Part shown: positions 35,456-45,600 of the stretch, piece by piece
Layout of the letters: the number at the start of each line of letters is the position of its first letter
How positions within the stretch are numbered: the stretch's first letter is position 1
Source: CAZIAK01 sp964537035
GTDB taxonomy: Bacteria > Planctomycetota > B15-G4
Assembly: GCA_964537035.1 (NCBI GenBank)
Contig: CAZIAK010000013.1
Coordinates: 1 to 64,000 of the forward strand
DNA length: 64,000 nucleotides
Direction of reading: 5' to 3'
The notes under the pieces: generated by a model
What the model was told of the DNA's origin: nothing
Seen by the model: the letters and a program-made list of their open reading frames with translations, nothing else
Databases searched by the model: none
Translations under genes and position numbers: made by a program

Positions 35456-36925
35456 TCAGCCCTGGTCCAGCAGCCGCAGGTGGAAGGCGCCGTCATCTGC
35501 CGTGGTGCTCACGCGCAAGGCTCCGTGATGCAGGGCCCGCTCCCGTGGGTCGGCGAGCGCCGTGGGCTGGAGTTGCACCACGCCGCCAGCGTGCGCGCGG
35601 AGCAAAGCCACCGAGCGAGGGTCGTCGATGTCGGCGTTCGGCCCCACCAGGATGCGCCAACCTGACGCCAGGCCATGCTCCCGATCAAGCAGGCTGTCCA
35701 GTTGTTCCAGGCTCAGCTCGTCGAGCTGCAGCACCAGCCCCCCGAACAACAGCGGCAAGAACTCGGCGCCCGCGGGGACGGGGTCGGGCTCGGCGACACG
35801 CCCGCGCAGATCGACCACCAGAGAGGTGCAGCCCTTGCCGCCCCGCTGCTTCAACCGAAACGAGGTGAGATCGACGGTGCCCTGCAAGAGCTGGGTCGCC
35901 GACTCGTCATCGACCAGCTTGTTCAACGGGGGGACGCGCTCCTTGGTCACCGGTTCCAGCCCGTCGAGGGAGCGCACCGTCTTGAACGACGCCTTGACGA
36001 AACTGGGCCAACTCCCGGCCTTGGCCGCGCGCCCACGGAGCCAGCGCAGGGTCACGGGATGTCCCGCATTGCCACTGCCCAAGGGGCCGTCGTCCACCGC
36101 ATCTGCCAGCCCCACCATCTCGCGCGAGCGGGCAGCCCGGGCCCACACCGAAGCCAGGCGGGGTGCCAGGTAGCGATCGTCTGCCTTGGTCTCCACGCGC
36201 ACGTCTGCTCCTCGGCGACGCCAGCCATCGACCGCCCCATGGAGCTGCCGGCCGGCGCCGTAATCGTCCAGGACGATCTGCAGGCCGCCGAGCTTGTCTG
36301 TCCCGCGCCGCCCTGCAGCGGTGAGCAGGTCGGCCACCACTCGGATGTAGGCCAGATCGAGCAGGGCGTTCTTGCTGTAGCGATCAAAGAGCCGGTTCGG
36401 GATGGTCACCGCGGTGAGCACCAGCCCCTCAGAGCCCAGGGCTGCCAGCTGTTCAGCGAGGGTGTTCCAGCCGCTGGCCACACGGGACGACTTGGTCTCC
36501 ACGTGGCCTGCCACGGCCGCGGCGACCGGGGCCAGATCGCCAGGCAGCAGACACGCGCCCACGATGGCCGCGCCCAACAGCTCTCCCGTGCCCGTCTCGT
36601 CGGCGCCCAGCAGGACCTCTGCCTCGCTCTCGACAGTGGGTAAGTCTGGCTTTCGCCGGGCCTTCGGGCTGCCCAGCATGGTGGCCACGTCGTCCTCGAG
36701 CAGTCGGCCCTCGCCGTCTTCGGGCCGCACGGTGCTGACCAGCTTGCCTGACGTATAGAAGGTGAAGATCGAGCGCCCGGCAGTACGCACCTCGAAGGCC
36801 ACGTAGCGGTTCTTGGGATTCTTGGTCAGGGTGTGGCCCTTGCCGCTGAAGAGGGCAGACAGCGCCTTGCGCTGCCCCCCGGGAACCACTCGGGTGACAG
36901 GTCGGTTCACGAGAAGGACTGCCAA
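35456..36925 (-). CDS. Divergent RNase HIII-like protein with long C-terminal extension
   Basis: A 489-residue protein. Residues 30-70 resemble the TBP-like N-terminal domain of RNase HIII (FEVRTAGRSIFTFYTSGKLV). Residues about 105-310 fit an RNase H2/H3 core: LLGADETGTGELLGAAIVGA (catalytic Asp109, Glu110), IVLDDYGAGRQL (Asp220/221), VETKADDRYLAPRLASVWAR (Asp249/250) and GNAGHPVTLRWL. RNase HIII cuts RNA in RNA-DNA hybrids. The last about 170 residues form an extra domain (TSLVVDLRGRV, LPLLFGGLVLQLDELSLEQL) not in the normal enzyme. Start is TTG at 36925 or GTG at 36910; no ribosome site is evident. Confidence 0.72.
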   Translation of the reverse strand: MAVLLVNRPVTRVVPGGQRKALSALFSGKGHTLTKNPKNRYVAFEVRTAGRSIFTFYTSGKLVSTVRPEDGEGRLLEDDVATMLGSPKARRKPDLPTVESEAEVLLGADETGTGELLGAAIVGACLLPGDLAPVAAAVAGHVETKSSRVASGWNTLAEQLAALGSEGLVLTAVTIPNRLFDRYSKNALLDLAYIRVVADLLTAAGRRGTDKLGGLQIVLDDYGAGRQLHGAVDGWRRRGADVRVETKADDRYLAPRLASVWARAARSREMVGLADAVDDGPLGSGNAGHPVTLRWLRGRAAKAGSWPSFVKASFKTVRSLDGLEPVTKERVPPLNKLVDDESATQLLQGTVDLTSFRLKQRGGKGCTSLVVDLRGRVAEPDPVPAGAEFLPLLFGGLVLQLDELSLEQLDSLLDREHGLASGWRILVGPNADIDDPRSVALLRAHAGGVVQLQPTALADPRERALHHGALRVSTTADDGAFHLRLLDQG

Positions 36926-37405
36926 GGGGAGCGAACGAGAGGGCCTGAAAGGGCGGCACTGTATCCCCTGGCTTGGCCCGGCTCATGCCCGAGCCCGAAA
37001 CCAACAGATAAAAGGTTCCGGGTCGGCCACGCCCCCCAGCGCAGTCGACCCGGAGATCCAATTCCCCCAGTGAGCGCCGAAGCCCTCACCAGTTAGTCGT
37101 TCTCTATTCACTCGAGATCTGGTCGGCAGACCGGCTACCACCCAGCTCTGCGGAGGCAACCAAGGACCGGGCCATAACGATCTGCACCGATCTGTCTGTC
37201 CTTAAAACCGGGAAAGACCTGCAGGGCGAACGATAGATTTGGGATTTCTTTTCGATGGGTGGTTCGTCCTTTCTTCAGAGAAACCTGGCCGTGGCCACCA
37301 GGCACTCGGAAACCGCCCGCTGCGCCCCGCCTCCTGTGTCGGACGTCATCTGCACGGGTCGCCTGATAGAGTGCCCTGCCCCACCCATCTGCCGAAGGAC
37401 ACCCG
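36926..37405. other. Intergenic region without a recognised gene
   Basis: About 480 bases between divergent genes, noticeably less GC-rich than the flanks (for example near 37095-37115 and 37225-37275). No tRNA, rRNA, tmRNA, RNase P or 4.5S RNA signature was recognised. A TAGAGT at 37367-37372 is a -10 candidate for the amidohydrolase, and AAGGA lies about eight bases before its ATG. The rest could hold the RNase H promoter or an unrecognised small RNA. Confidence 0.5.
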
Positions 37406-38719
37406 ATGATCATCCTCTCCAACATCGCCAAGCTCTATGACGGCAGCTCAGCCGACGAGAGCGCTGTCTCGACCGGCGTCGATCTGTCCCTCGACGGGGG
37501 CCAGGTCTCCGAGGTGCGGCCCCATGACAGCGAGCTTGCGGTGGGCAGTGAGCACACCCTGATCGACTGCACGGGCCTCACCGTGACCCCTGGGCTGATC
37601 GACTGCCACGGCCACATCACGGTGCTGGGCCTGGATGACACCTCCATCGACCTGATGAACACGGGCTCCTCCCTGGTCTGGGTCGAGAAGGTGCTGCACA
37701 CCACCCTTGTAGACGGCGGCGTCACCACCATGCGGGACATCGGCGGGGCCACCGACATGATGAAGCGCCTGGTCGACAGCGGCGCCATGATCGGTCCCCG
37801 GCTGAAGATCGCCATCTGCATGCTCTCCAGCACGGGGGGACACGCTGACTTTCGCGGCCCCGATCGCTGCCATGCCCAGCTCAGCCGGCTCTGGCCCGAG
37901 GCGGCGGGTCGGCCCTCGTCCATCGTCGATGGCCCCTGGGCGGCGCGAAAGCGCGTGCGCGAGATCGCCGCCTGCGGTGCCGACCTGATCAAGATCTGCG
38001 CCAGCCCCGGAGTGGCCTCCCCCGGCGACGCCCTCGAGCACCGCGACCTGCACCCGGCAGAGGTCGAGGCCATCTGCGATGAGGCCCACGCCCGGGGCCT
38101 GCGGGTCGCCGCCCACGCCCACAGCTGCAGTGGCATCGAACAGGCCATCCGCTCAGGCGTCGACGACCTGCAGCACATCTCCTTCATGGACGAGCGCCTG
38201 GTCGAGCTGGCCTACGAGCACGGCTGCACCGTGACCCCCACCTCGTGGATCATGACCGCGTTGCAGTCCGCCACAGGCCTCTCAGACTTCGTCATGGACA
38301 AGGTCAAGCAGGTGGCAGAGGTCCACGCCCAGGCCACCGCTCACGCCCACACCGGCGGGCTGAAGATCCTGGCTGGCACCGACCCGGTGCTACCGGGCAT
38401 GCATGGTCGCAACTACATGGAGCTGGTGGCGCTCATGGGCGAAGGCATGTCAGCCCTGGCAGCGTGGCACGCCGCCACGGGTCTCGCCGCAGCAGGCATC
38501 GGTCAGGACGACGCGGGCACGCTCAAGCCAGGCCAGCGCGCCGACCTGCTGCTCTGCAACGCAGACGTGGTCGACGACCCCTCAGCACTTGATCGAGGCG
38601 CCCTCGTCGAAGTGGTGAAGGACGGGGTCGGCTATCGCAATGGTCTGCCCACCCTGCCCCAGTGCACCTACCGGGACAGCCTCTCCGGCCAGCTGAATCC
38701 GGACGGTCTCCGGCCCTGA
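37406..38719 (+). CDS. Amidohydrolase-family metal enzyme (imidazolonepropionase/prolidase-like)
   Basis: A 437-residue amidohydrolase with the complete dinuclear set: PGLIDCHGHITV (His-x-His), LIKICASPGVASPG (carboxylated Lys), VAAHAHSCSG, DLQHISFMDE and ILAGTDPVLPG (Asp). Family members hydrolyse imidopeptides, arylamides or imidazolonepropionate; the substrate here is not evident. Start is supported by AAGGA eight bases upstream. It is monocistronic, convergent with sppA, and a hairpin lies between them. Confidence 0.88.
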   Translation: MIILSNIAKLYDGSSADESAVSTGVDLSLDGGQVSEVRPHDSELAVGSEHTLIDCTGLTVTPGLIDCHGHITVLGLDDTSIDLMNTGSSLVWVEKVLHTTLVDGGVTTMRDIGGATDMMKRLVDSGAMIGPRLKIAICMLSSTGGHADFRGPDRCHAQLSRLWPEAAGRPSSIVDGPWAARKRVREIAACGADLIKICASPGVASPGDALEHRDLHPAEVEAICDEAHARGLRVAAHAHSCSGIEQAIRSGVDDLQHISFMDERLVELAYEHGCTVTPTSWIMTALQSATGLSDFVMDKVKQVAEVHAQATAHAHTGGLKILAGTDPVLPGMHGRNYMELVALMGEGMSALAAWHAATGLAAAGIGQDDAGTLKPGQRADLLLCNADVVDDPSALDRGALVEVVKDGVGYRNGLPTLPQCTYRDSLSGQLNPDGLRP

Positions 38720-38751
38720 TCTCAGCCGCTGCCTTGAGGGCCTGACGGGAG

Positions 38752-38797
38752 CGGGGCTGGCCTGAGATGATCCCCAGACCAGCCCCGAGTTCAGGCC
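38752..38797. terminator. Probable terminator with two alternative stems
   Basis: CGGGGCTGG (38752-38760) pairs with CCAGCCCCG (38779-38787). An overlapping alternative pairs GGCCTGA (38759-38765) with TCAGGCC (38791-38797). The site lies between convergent stops at 38719 and 38816. Confidence 0.5.
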
Positions 38798-38815
38798 ACG
38801 ACCGGCAGGGTCAGT

Positions 38816-40621
38816 TCAACGAATGACCATGTGCCAGGGCAGGATCGCCTGGACCGCGTCAGCGTGCAGTGCCCGGGGCTGGGTCGCGAGTCGTTGCGCC
38901 ACGTCGAGCAGCTCGCCGAAGCCCAGGCCGATCAGCAGACGTTCCTCGGCAGAGCGAACCTGCACCATCTGCTCCATGCTCTCCTCGATCTGCTCGAGGA
39001 TGTTTGGCGCTTCTGGCAACTCGATCAGCGGCGTGCTGTCGACGTCGAGGCCGGCCATCACGCAGGCCAACTCGATCGAGTCGGAGAGGCCGCCCAAGGT
39101 GTCGATCAGGCCCAGGTCAATCGCTTGGCGGCCTGTCCACACCCGACCCTGGGCCAGTTCGCGCACCCGCTCTTCGGGTAGGTTGCGGCCCACGCTCACC
39201 TTGCCGATGAACTCGTCGTAGGTCACTTCCATCCAGTGGGTCATGGTGCTCTTCAGGCCCTCGCTCGGGCCATGGGCCAGCAGGGACATGTCGTCACCTC
39301 GGGGGCCCACCGCCACGGTCTGCACGGACACACCCACGGACTTCAGCGCCCGTGAGAGATCGGGAAGCATGGACACCACCCCGATGGAACCGGTGATGGT
39401 GGAGGTCTGGGCCACGATGGCGTTGCAGCCCATGGAGATCCAGTAGCCGCCCGAGGCCGCCACCGAACCCATGGAAGAGATGACGGGCTTGTCCTCCTTC
39501 ACCTTCTCGATGGCCTGCCAGATCATGTCACTGGCCAGGGCGCTGCCCCCCGGGCTGTTGACCCGCAGCACCACCGCCTTGCAGTTGTCGTCGCCGCCAG
39601 CCTTCTGCAGCGCTTCGACGATGGTCTCGCTGCCCATGCTCGCAACGTTGCCCTGAAAATCGACCTGGCTCTTGCCGCTGATGATGGCGCCGCTGGCATA
39701 GATCACCGCCACGTAGGGCTCGTCAGGCAGCTTCACCTTGGGCGGGTTGAGCAGCTTGGGCAGCATGGTCATCAGCGCGAAGGGGTTGTCGAGCATGGCC
39801 TCGATGTCCTCTTGCGTTCGATCGCCGTAGTGCTCGACCATCTCGTGGTCGGCGCCGAAGAGCACATCCATCACGTCGTCGAACTCGTCCTCGTAGACGG
39901 CAGCGTCGATCAGTCCCCCCGCCGCCGCGTCAGCGGGACTGACGATCATCTTGTCGAAGAACGCCAGCACTTCATCGTCGCTCAGGCCACGGTGCTCCGC
40001 CACCGTCCCGATCAACTGGCTGAAGTACTCGTCGAGCAAGATCTCGATCACCTCGCGCTGACCGGAGCTCATCTCATTGAAGGCGAAGTTCTCGTAGGCC
40101 GTCTTGTAGGCACCCACGTGCAACACTTCGACCGACAGATCGAGGCTGTCCAGCAGGTCCTTGTAGTACATCAGCTCGGCCAACATGCTCTCGAGGATGA
40201 TCATCCCCGAAGGTGGCACGATGAGCTGATCGGCCAGGCTGCAGAACAGCAGGCTGTTGCGGTCGAGCACCTCGGTGTAACAGACCACCGTCTTGCCTGC
40301 GTCCTTCAGGGCGCTCAGCTCGGCCAGCAGATCGATCGACTTGGCCAGGCCGGGGATGCCTTCGACCACGAGGCGCACTCCGGACACGCTGTCATCCGCC
40401 GCGATGTCCCGGACCTGCTGCAGCTTGGCTCTGAAGTTCCGCCGACTGGGGCCCAGGGGATTCTCGGCTGTGGGATCTTCTGCCGCGCCCGCGGTGATGA
40501 CCAGTTCAACGACCTGGGCGGGCGTGGCCTTTCTCGCCGGTGGGTCCTGTTGTGCCGCCAGTGGTGAAGAGAGCAGAGCGAGACCGAAGAGCAGCGAGAC
40601 GAGACGTGCCGGGACCGACAT
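38816..40621 (-). CDS. sppA: Signal peptide peptidase SppA (long form)
   Basis: A 601-residue exported or membrane-anchored protease. The N-terminal hydrophobic segment is LVSLLFGLALLSSPLAAQ. The double ClpP-like arrangement of 67-kDa SppA is present: the catalytic Lys in VLHVGAYKTAYENFAF (about 173) and the nucleophile Ser in GSVAASGGYWISMGCNA (about 387), followed by TSTITGSIGVV and the VWTGRQAIDLGLIDTLGG tail. It degrades cleaved signal peptides in the membrane. The ATG at 40621 has GAGG about eight bases upstream. Confidence 0.92.
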   Translation of the reverse strand: MSVPARLVSLLFGLALLSSPLAAQQDPPARKATPAQVVELVITAGAAEDPTAENPLGPSRRNFRAKLQQVRDIAADDSVSGVRLVVEGIPGLAKSIDLLAELSALKDAGKTVVCYTEVLDRNSLLFCSLADQLIVPPSGMIILESMLAELMYYKDLLDSLDLSVEVLHVGAYKTAYENFAFNEMSSGQREVIEILLDEYFSQLIGTVAEHRGLSDDEVLAFFDKMIVSPADAAAGGLIDAAVYEDEFDDVMDVLFGADHEMVEHYGDRTQEDIEAMLDNPFALMTMLPKLLNPPKVKLPDEPYVAVIYASGAIISGKSQVDFQGNVASMGSETIVEALQKAGGDDNCKAVVLRVNSPGGSALASDMIWQAIEKVKEDKPVISSMGSVAASGGYWISMGCNAIVAQTSTITGSIGVVSMLPDLSRALKSVGVSVQTVAVGPRGDDMSLLAHGPSEGLKSTMTHWMEVTYDEFIGKVSVGRNLPEERVRELAQGRVWTGRQAIDLGLIDTLGGLSDSIELACVMAGLDVDSTPLIELPEAPNILEQIEESMEQMVQVRSAEERLLIGLGFGELLDVAQRLATQPRALHADAVQAILPWHMVIR

Positions 40622-40841
40622 GACCGAGACCTCAGGGAGAGGGAGCGAACACCTGCGCGGGCCTCGGGCGGCCTGCGCGAAGTGGTGCCTCATCATGACT
40701 GATCTGTGGGCTCAGGGCCTCGACGAGCCCTTGGCGAAAACGTGACAGCTACCCGCGTTGCTCACCAGCTTCTGCTGCGGCCCCGTCTGGAACTGCTGGG
40801 TCATGCCTGCCAGCAGCGTGTGGGGAAAGTACCACGCGCTG
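40622..40841. other. Intergenic region between sppA and the exported nuclease gene
   Basis: About 220 bases separating two minus-strand genes; it should hold the end of the nuclease transcript and the sppA promoter. No convincing small coding region or RNA was recognised. Confidence 0.4.
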
Positions 40842-42422
40842 CTAGAGCTGGAAGTGGGCCAGAATGCCATTGGACATGGAGCGCCCCGCGACCGCACCAC
40901 CGTCGACGATGACGAACTGCACGTAGACATCAAACGGGCCGCCGCCACCAGCCACCGAACCGACCTGCACCTCACCGTTGCTGTCCGTGGTGAAAGGCCC
41001 GATGAGGAAGTCTGGGGCCGGCACCAGGATGCCACCGGAGAACGGCGCGAAGACCGAGTTGAGCGAGAAGACCAGGAATGCCGGAGCAGAGGGCAGGGCG
41101 TCGGTCAGGTTGAAGTCAGCGGTACCGCCCGTGGACAGATCGCCACAGGCTTCGAGGGCAGGCTCCAGGCCGCCCGTACCCGCCAGAGCGTTGCCCAGGT
41201 CGGTGGCCACGGAGACGCAGCCCCCGGCCAGGGGCAGCTGAAAGTCAGCGATCACCGGGCGGTGGTCAGAGGCGATGCCCGACGCCAACTGGTAGTTGAT
41301 AAAGAAGCCCGACAGCTCAGGAGGTTCGAGGCCAGAGGGCACCGGCGTCGAGTTGAAGACGATCGAGTGGCGCAGGGTGGCGATGCTGTCCTGCCAGGAG
41401 ATGTAGTCGAGCTTGCTGGACGACTGGGTGCTGATGTTCCCGGTGAAAAACTCGGCAGAGGCATCGTAGGTCATGTCGGAACCATCCCTGTCCGTCCCGT
41501 CAGTTCCGCCCGTCACAGCCGCCCTCGTGATCCAGCTAGCTGGGCCCTTGCCAAAGACCCCTTCGTGCTCGTTCCAGTCGCCACCGGCCATGACCACCGT
41601 GTCGGCGGAGACCAGCGTGGTAGCGGCGGGGCTCAAGATCTTGCTGTTGGGGTCGGCGGCACCTCCTCCGAGACCGTTGAACATGGCGTCGATGTAGTAG
41701 GCGATGTTCTGGCCCGCCGCCACGCGCTGGTCGTGGTCGCTGCCGCCACCGCCAGCCTTCAGGTGGCTGTTGCCGATGACCAGGTCGCCCGTGTAGGTGC
41801 TGTCGGGAAGGTCAATCTCTGTGTGCATGAAGCCACGGATGCCGCCGTTGACACCGGGAGAGTAGAGGTCGCCCAACTGCAAGAAGTCGTTCAGCTGGTC
41901 GACGCCGTCACCGTTGAGGTCGGCGAAGGGGTAGCGGCTCATGATCACGTTGCGGTTGAAGCCATCGGTGATGCCGCTGACGAAGACGAAAGGTAGATCG
42001 TAGGACGGTGCGTAGAGCTGCACGTAGGCAGCCACCGCCGCGCCCCCGTTGAAGGGGTCGTTGCCGCCGTGCATGAACAGATCGAGCACGGTCTCCATGG
42101 TGCTCACGGAGTCAGCGCCGGATCCCGTCCCGTTACCCGAGTTGTCCGCGCACTCTTGGAGCAGCAGGACGTCGGGCTGGAAGGACGCCACGATCCGCGC
42201 CAGGGCCTCCCAGTTGGTCAGCCCCGCTGCCTTGGCGTTGGTCGAGCACAGACCGTCCTCGACGTTCCAGGTCATGACCCTTAGGTCGCTCGGATCGGTC
42301 TTGGTCCAGTCGCCAGCGGCCGGGTTCCATTGTGCCGCTGCGGGGAGGCTGACCAGACAAAGTGCGAGAGCGGCTGTCACGTAGCGCCACGACGCACGAC
42401 GGAAGAACGAGAGAGACATCAT
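40842..42422 (-). CDS. Exported endonuclease/exonuclease/phosphatase-family protein with C-terminal module
   Basis: A 526-residue secreted protein. Signal peptide ends near LVSLPAAAQ. The catalytic domain shows the EEP pattern: VMTWNVEDG, VLLLQECAD, IGNSHLKAGG, AGGDWNEHEG, SSKLDYISW and SDHRPVIADF. It probably hydrolyses phosphodiesters, as DNase I or sphingomyelinase-like enzymes do. The last about 115 residues form a separate beta-rich domain (starting near ALAGTGGLEP, ending near SNGILAHFQL) shared with two other exported proteins in this window. Two adjacent ATGs are possible at the start. Confidence 0.85.
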   Translation of the reverse strand: MMSLSFFRRASWRYVTAALALCLVSLPAAAQWNPAAGDWTKTDPSDLRVMTWNVEDGLCSTNAKAAGLTNWEALARIVASFQPDVLLLQECADNSGNGTGSGADSVSTMETVLDLFMHGGNDPFNGGAAVAAYVQLYAPSYDLPFVFVSGITDGFNRNVIMSRYPFADLNGDGVDQLNDFLQLGDLYSPGVNGGIRGFMHTEIDLPDSTYTGDLVIGNSHLKAGGGGSDHDQRVAAGQNIAYYIDAMFNGLGGGAADPNSKILSPAATTLVSADTVVMAGGDWNEHEGVFGKGPASWITRAAVTGGTDGTDRDGSDMTYDASAEFFTGNISTQSSSKLDYISWQDSIATLRHSIVFNSTPVPSGLEPPELSGFFINYQLASGIASDHRPVIADFQLPLAGGCVSVATDLGNALAGTGGLEPALEACGDLSTGGTADFNLTDALPSAPAFLVFSLNSVFAPFSGGILVPAPDFLIGPFTTDSNGEVQVGSVAGGGGPFDVYVQFVIVDGGAVAGRSMSNGILAHFQL

Positions 42423-42524
42423 CGATGAGAACCAGTGTGGAGGACGTCGGGCCTGAAGAGGAGAGCGGGTGAGAAACCACCCGGTGCCCGACTGCGAGCA
42501 CCATGAAAACTACCAAACAATTGC

Positions 42525-42540
42525 GATTCCCGCCGGAATC
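42525..42540 (-). terminator. Possible intrinsic terminator after the 1648-residue lipoprotein gene
   Basis: GATTCC and GGAATC are perfect inverted copies around a four-base loop. On the minus strand the hairpin is followed by GCAATTGTTTGG, a T-containing stretch, about 95 bases after the stop at 42635. Confidence 0.4.
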
Positions 42541-42634
42541 GGCGGCTCTGGGGCCCAGGCGACGAGGGGCGGCTCACAGCCGCACCTCAGCGTCTTGGCC
42601 TCACAGAGAATCTAGCCCAAGAATGACACGCCGG

Positions 42635-45600
42635 TCAGTAGCGGGCCCGCAAGCGCACGAAGTCCACCTGTGGACGGGCCGAGTCGGGGCCGAAAGGAGC
42701 CAGCTGAGGCTGGGCGGAGAGGTCGAATTCGACCTGGAAACGCACCAGGGGGTAGCCATCCAGGTCGGTCAGGTCAGAGACCCAGGCCGTGGTGGTGGTC
42801 GTATCCGGTACGTCAGAACCAGCCACGATCGGGTAGGCCCCCTGGAACAACAGCCGCACGTGGGCGTTGTCGCTGAGCACGTCCTCCAGGCCCAACTCGT
42901 CTTCAGGCGAGTCGACCTTGATGTCGTTGTACGGCGGGGCGTTGGGCCCAGGACCCAGCCCAGGATCATCGAACCCGGCGTCGATGACGTACCGAGCGGG
43001 CACGGGGGCTGCGGGCACCGCACCACCGACCCGGACCCGGCCCTCTTCTCCGGCTGGCACAGCGCCCAGGGCCGCCACGTTGGACGTGCCGTGAATGGGC
43101 TCGAAGAACGGCGGCGTGACACCGCCAGAGCGCTGCCGCAGGGTCACTCCATTGAAGTTCAACCAGACCGAGACTCCGCGGCTCGAGGCACCGAAGGGAG
43201 GGGGCACCCGATCCACAGGGATCACCGGCAGGCGATCGACCAGGTTGGTGGGCTCGAAGACGTCCTGCCCGTTGATGTTCGTCTTGAACGGCGTGCCGTC
43301 TGGCTCCACCAGCATGATCGAGAACGGAATCTGCTGGTCCTTGTAGGTCGTCCCCGGAGTGTCCGGAAAATCAGGGTCTGTGGGCGGGTTGTTCTGCTCG
43401 AAGAACGAGCTGTTGTAGCCGTTGTATGTCTCCATGACCTTGAACGGCTCAGGCTCAAGAACAACGGGCACCCCCGACGAATCTGCGCTGGCCATCATGG
43501 TCGTGTCGAACCAGGTCTGCCCCGAGCCTGCGGGATACTCGTTGCTGCTCGAGGGACCACTGGCCGTGCCGTCGCTGGGAATCATCGGCGGATAGCTGCC
43601 GTTGAGGATGAAGTAGCGATCAGCCAGCGGCGAGCCCACGCTGCCGGGCTCCGGGTCGTAGAACCTGTAGTGGAGCATGTCGATGTAGCGCAACTCGACG
43701 GGCAGGTTGTTCGGCGCCAGGAAGTCGTTGTGCTCGGACTGCAAGAACTTGTTGTCCCCCGTCCATTGGCCCAGCTTGGCAATGGCCCTCTGGCGAGCAA
43801 AGAGGAACGCTCCCTGTTCGATGTCGGCGACGCCATCGTCGCCGCCCTCCTGAAGTTGGACGAGCCCGAAGCCCCCCTGTCCACCGTCGCTTCTGGTCAC
43901 CTCGTAGGTGAACGCCGACAGGCTGCCCGTACCGCCCGCAGCTGTGCGGGCATCTCGGCCGAAGCCACCAGACACTTCGATCGCTGCGCCGAGAGATCCG
44001 TCCTTGTCGGCGTAGCCGGCCGACCGGTGGCCCTGATCCGATTCGACGAGGATCTTTGCACCCGATTGGAGCACGACCGCGCCGCCGCTACCGCCGCCAC
44101 CACCACCAGAGAAGGCGCTGGTCTTGACCACTTCGCCGCCACCGCCGTGACCACCGATGGCGTTGATCCGCCCGCTGCGGCCCACGACGATGTCGCCGAA
44201 GGAACGGAGCAAGACACTACCGCCGCCACCACCACCGCCGCCGCCCTTGGCGTCATACAGGGTGGGCGAGACCTGCACACCCAGCACCAACGCCGGGTAG
44301 TAGGGAGGCACGGGAAGCCCCGCGCCCAGGGCGTTGGTGCTCCAGATCGTGTGACGCATCGAGTCGATCCGGCTGCCACCGCCACCACCACCCTGTCCAC
44401 CGATCAAGACCGACACCTCGCCGCCTGCCCCGATGAAGTCGTTGGAGTTGTCCCCGTCCTTGAACACGAGGTCGCCGCCTGGCGCGCCCGGCTGCTTGGC
44501 CGAGTGGCTGGCAACGGTGCCCTCCATGTAGACGCACTGAATGGGCTTGTTGGGGAGCAGACCCGCGGCCACGTTCAGCTCGTTGCCGTAGAGAGCGTCG
44601 TTGATCTTGTTGTTCGTCAGGCACCGGCTGAAGGGGAACCAACTGCTGCTGCTCTCCACCTTGTAGACCCCCGCCCCTTCGTGAGACGTCTGCCCTCTGA
44701 AGTAGAAGCTGCCGCCGCCACCCCCGGGTGGCCTGTGGTGCTCATTGTTGCCAGAGTCCGAGACTTTGGGGAACCCACCACCTGCTGGGTCGTAGCCCAG
44801 CGTGCACAGCCCGCCCCAACCGCCGACCGGCTGGAAGGTCACAGCGCCAGAAGGCTGCACCACCGGGCCCAACCCTCGGGCGCCCCGCTCTGGTGTGACG
44901 TACTGATCGATCGAGCCCGGGCCCTTGGGGTCGAACAGGGTCGGGTGGCTGTCGCCGCCCCGCCCACCGCCGGGTCCGCCGGGCCCACCTGGCACTGCCA
45001 GGAAGCCAGAATTGAAGGTGTCATCACCCAGTCCATTGGTACCCGCCACGTCGAGCAAACCATGGATCTCGATGCGCCCGGTGGCCGTGATCTGCAGTGG
45101 CCGCGTGCCCTTGGCGACGACTCTCACACCTTCGGGGATGATGAAATCCCTGAAAGTGAAGTGCCCACCGTTCACGACGACCTGCTGAGTCACGCCAGGA
45201 GTCTCTCCGCCCGGCAGGGGGAAGACCTGCTGGTCAGTGTCCAGGAGCACGAAGTCGTAGAAGGCGCCCTTGAGGTTGTAGGACGTCTCGGGCGATCCCT
45301 TGGTGGTCTGGTGGCGGCTATGCGCGACCGTGGGGTTGAAAGCAGGAACGGGCACGGGCATGAAGTCGCCGAGCTGAACCGACTCGTCCACCCCCACCGA
45401 GGCCCGCAGGCCGCCCGTGGGCGTACCACCCACTCCGGTCCCGGCCCATACAGCCGGCTGGCTGAGGCTCAGGGGCGTCGCCGATTCGAAGGCCTTGGTG
45501 AGAAACGTCTCCAAGAACACGTCGTCGATGAAAGGCCCAGGGTCATCGGTGGGTTCGGCTGTGCTGATGCGCAGCAGCTCGCGAGCACCCATGGGAGGCG

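Noticed and set aside
36926..37405. Stable RNA gene (tRNA, tmRNA, RNase P, 4.5S)
   Set aside because: None of the conserved sequence blocks of these RNAs was found.
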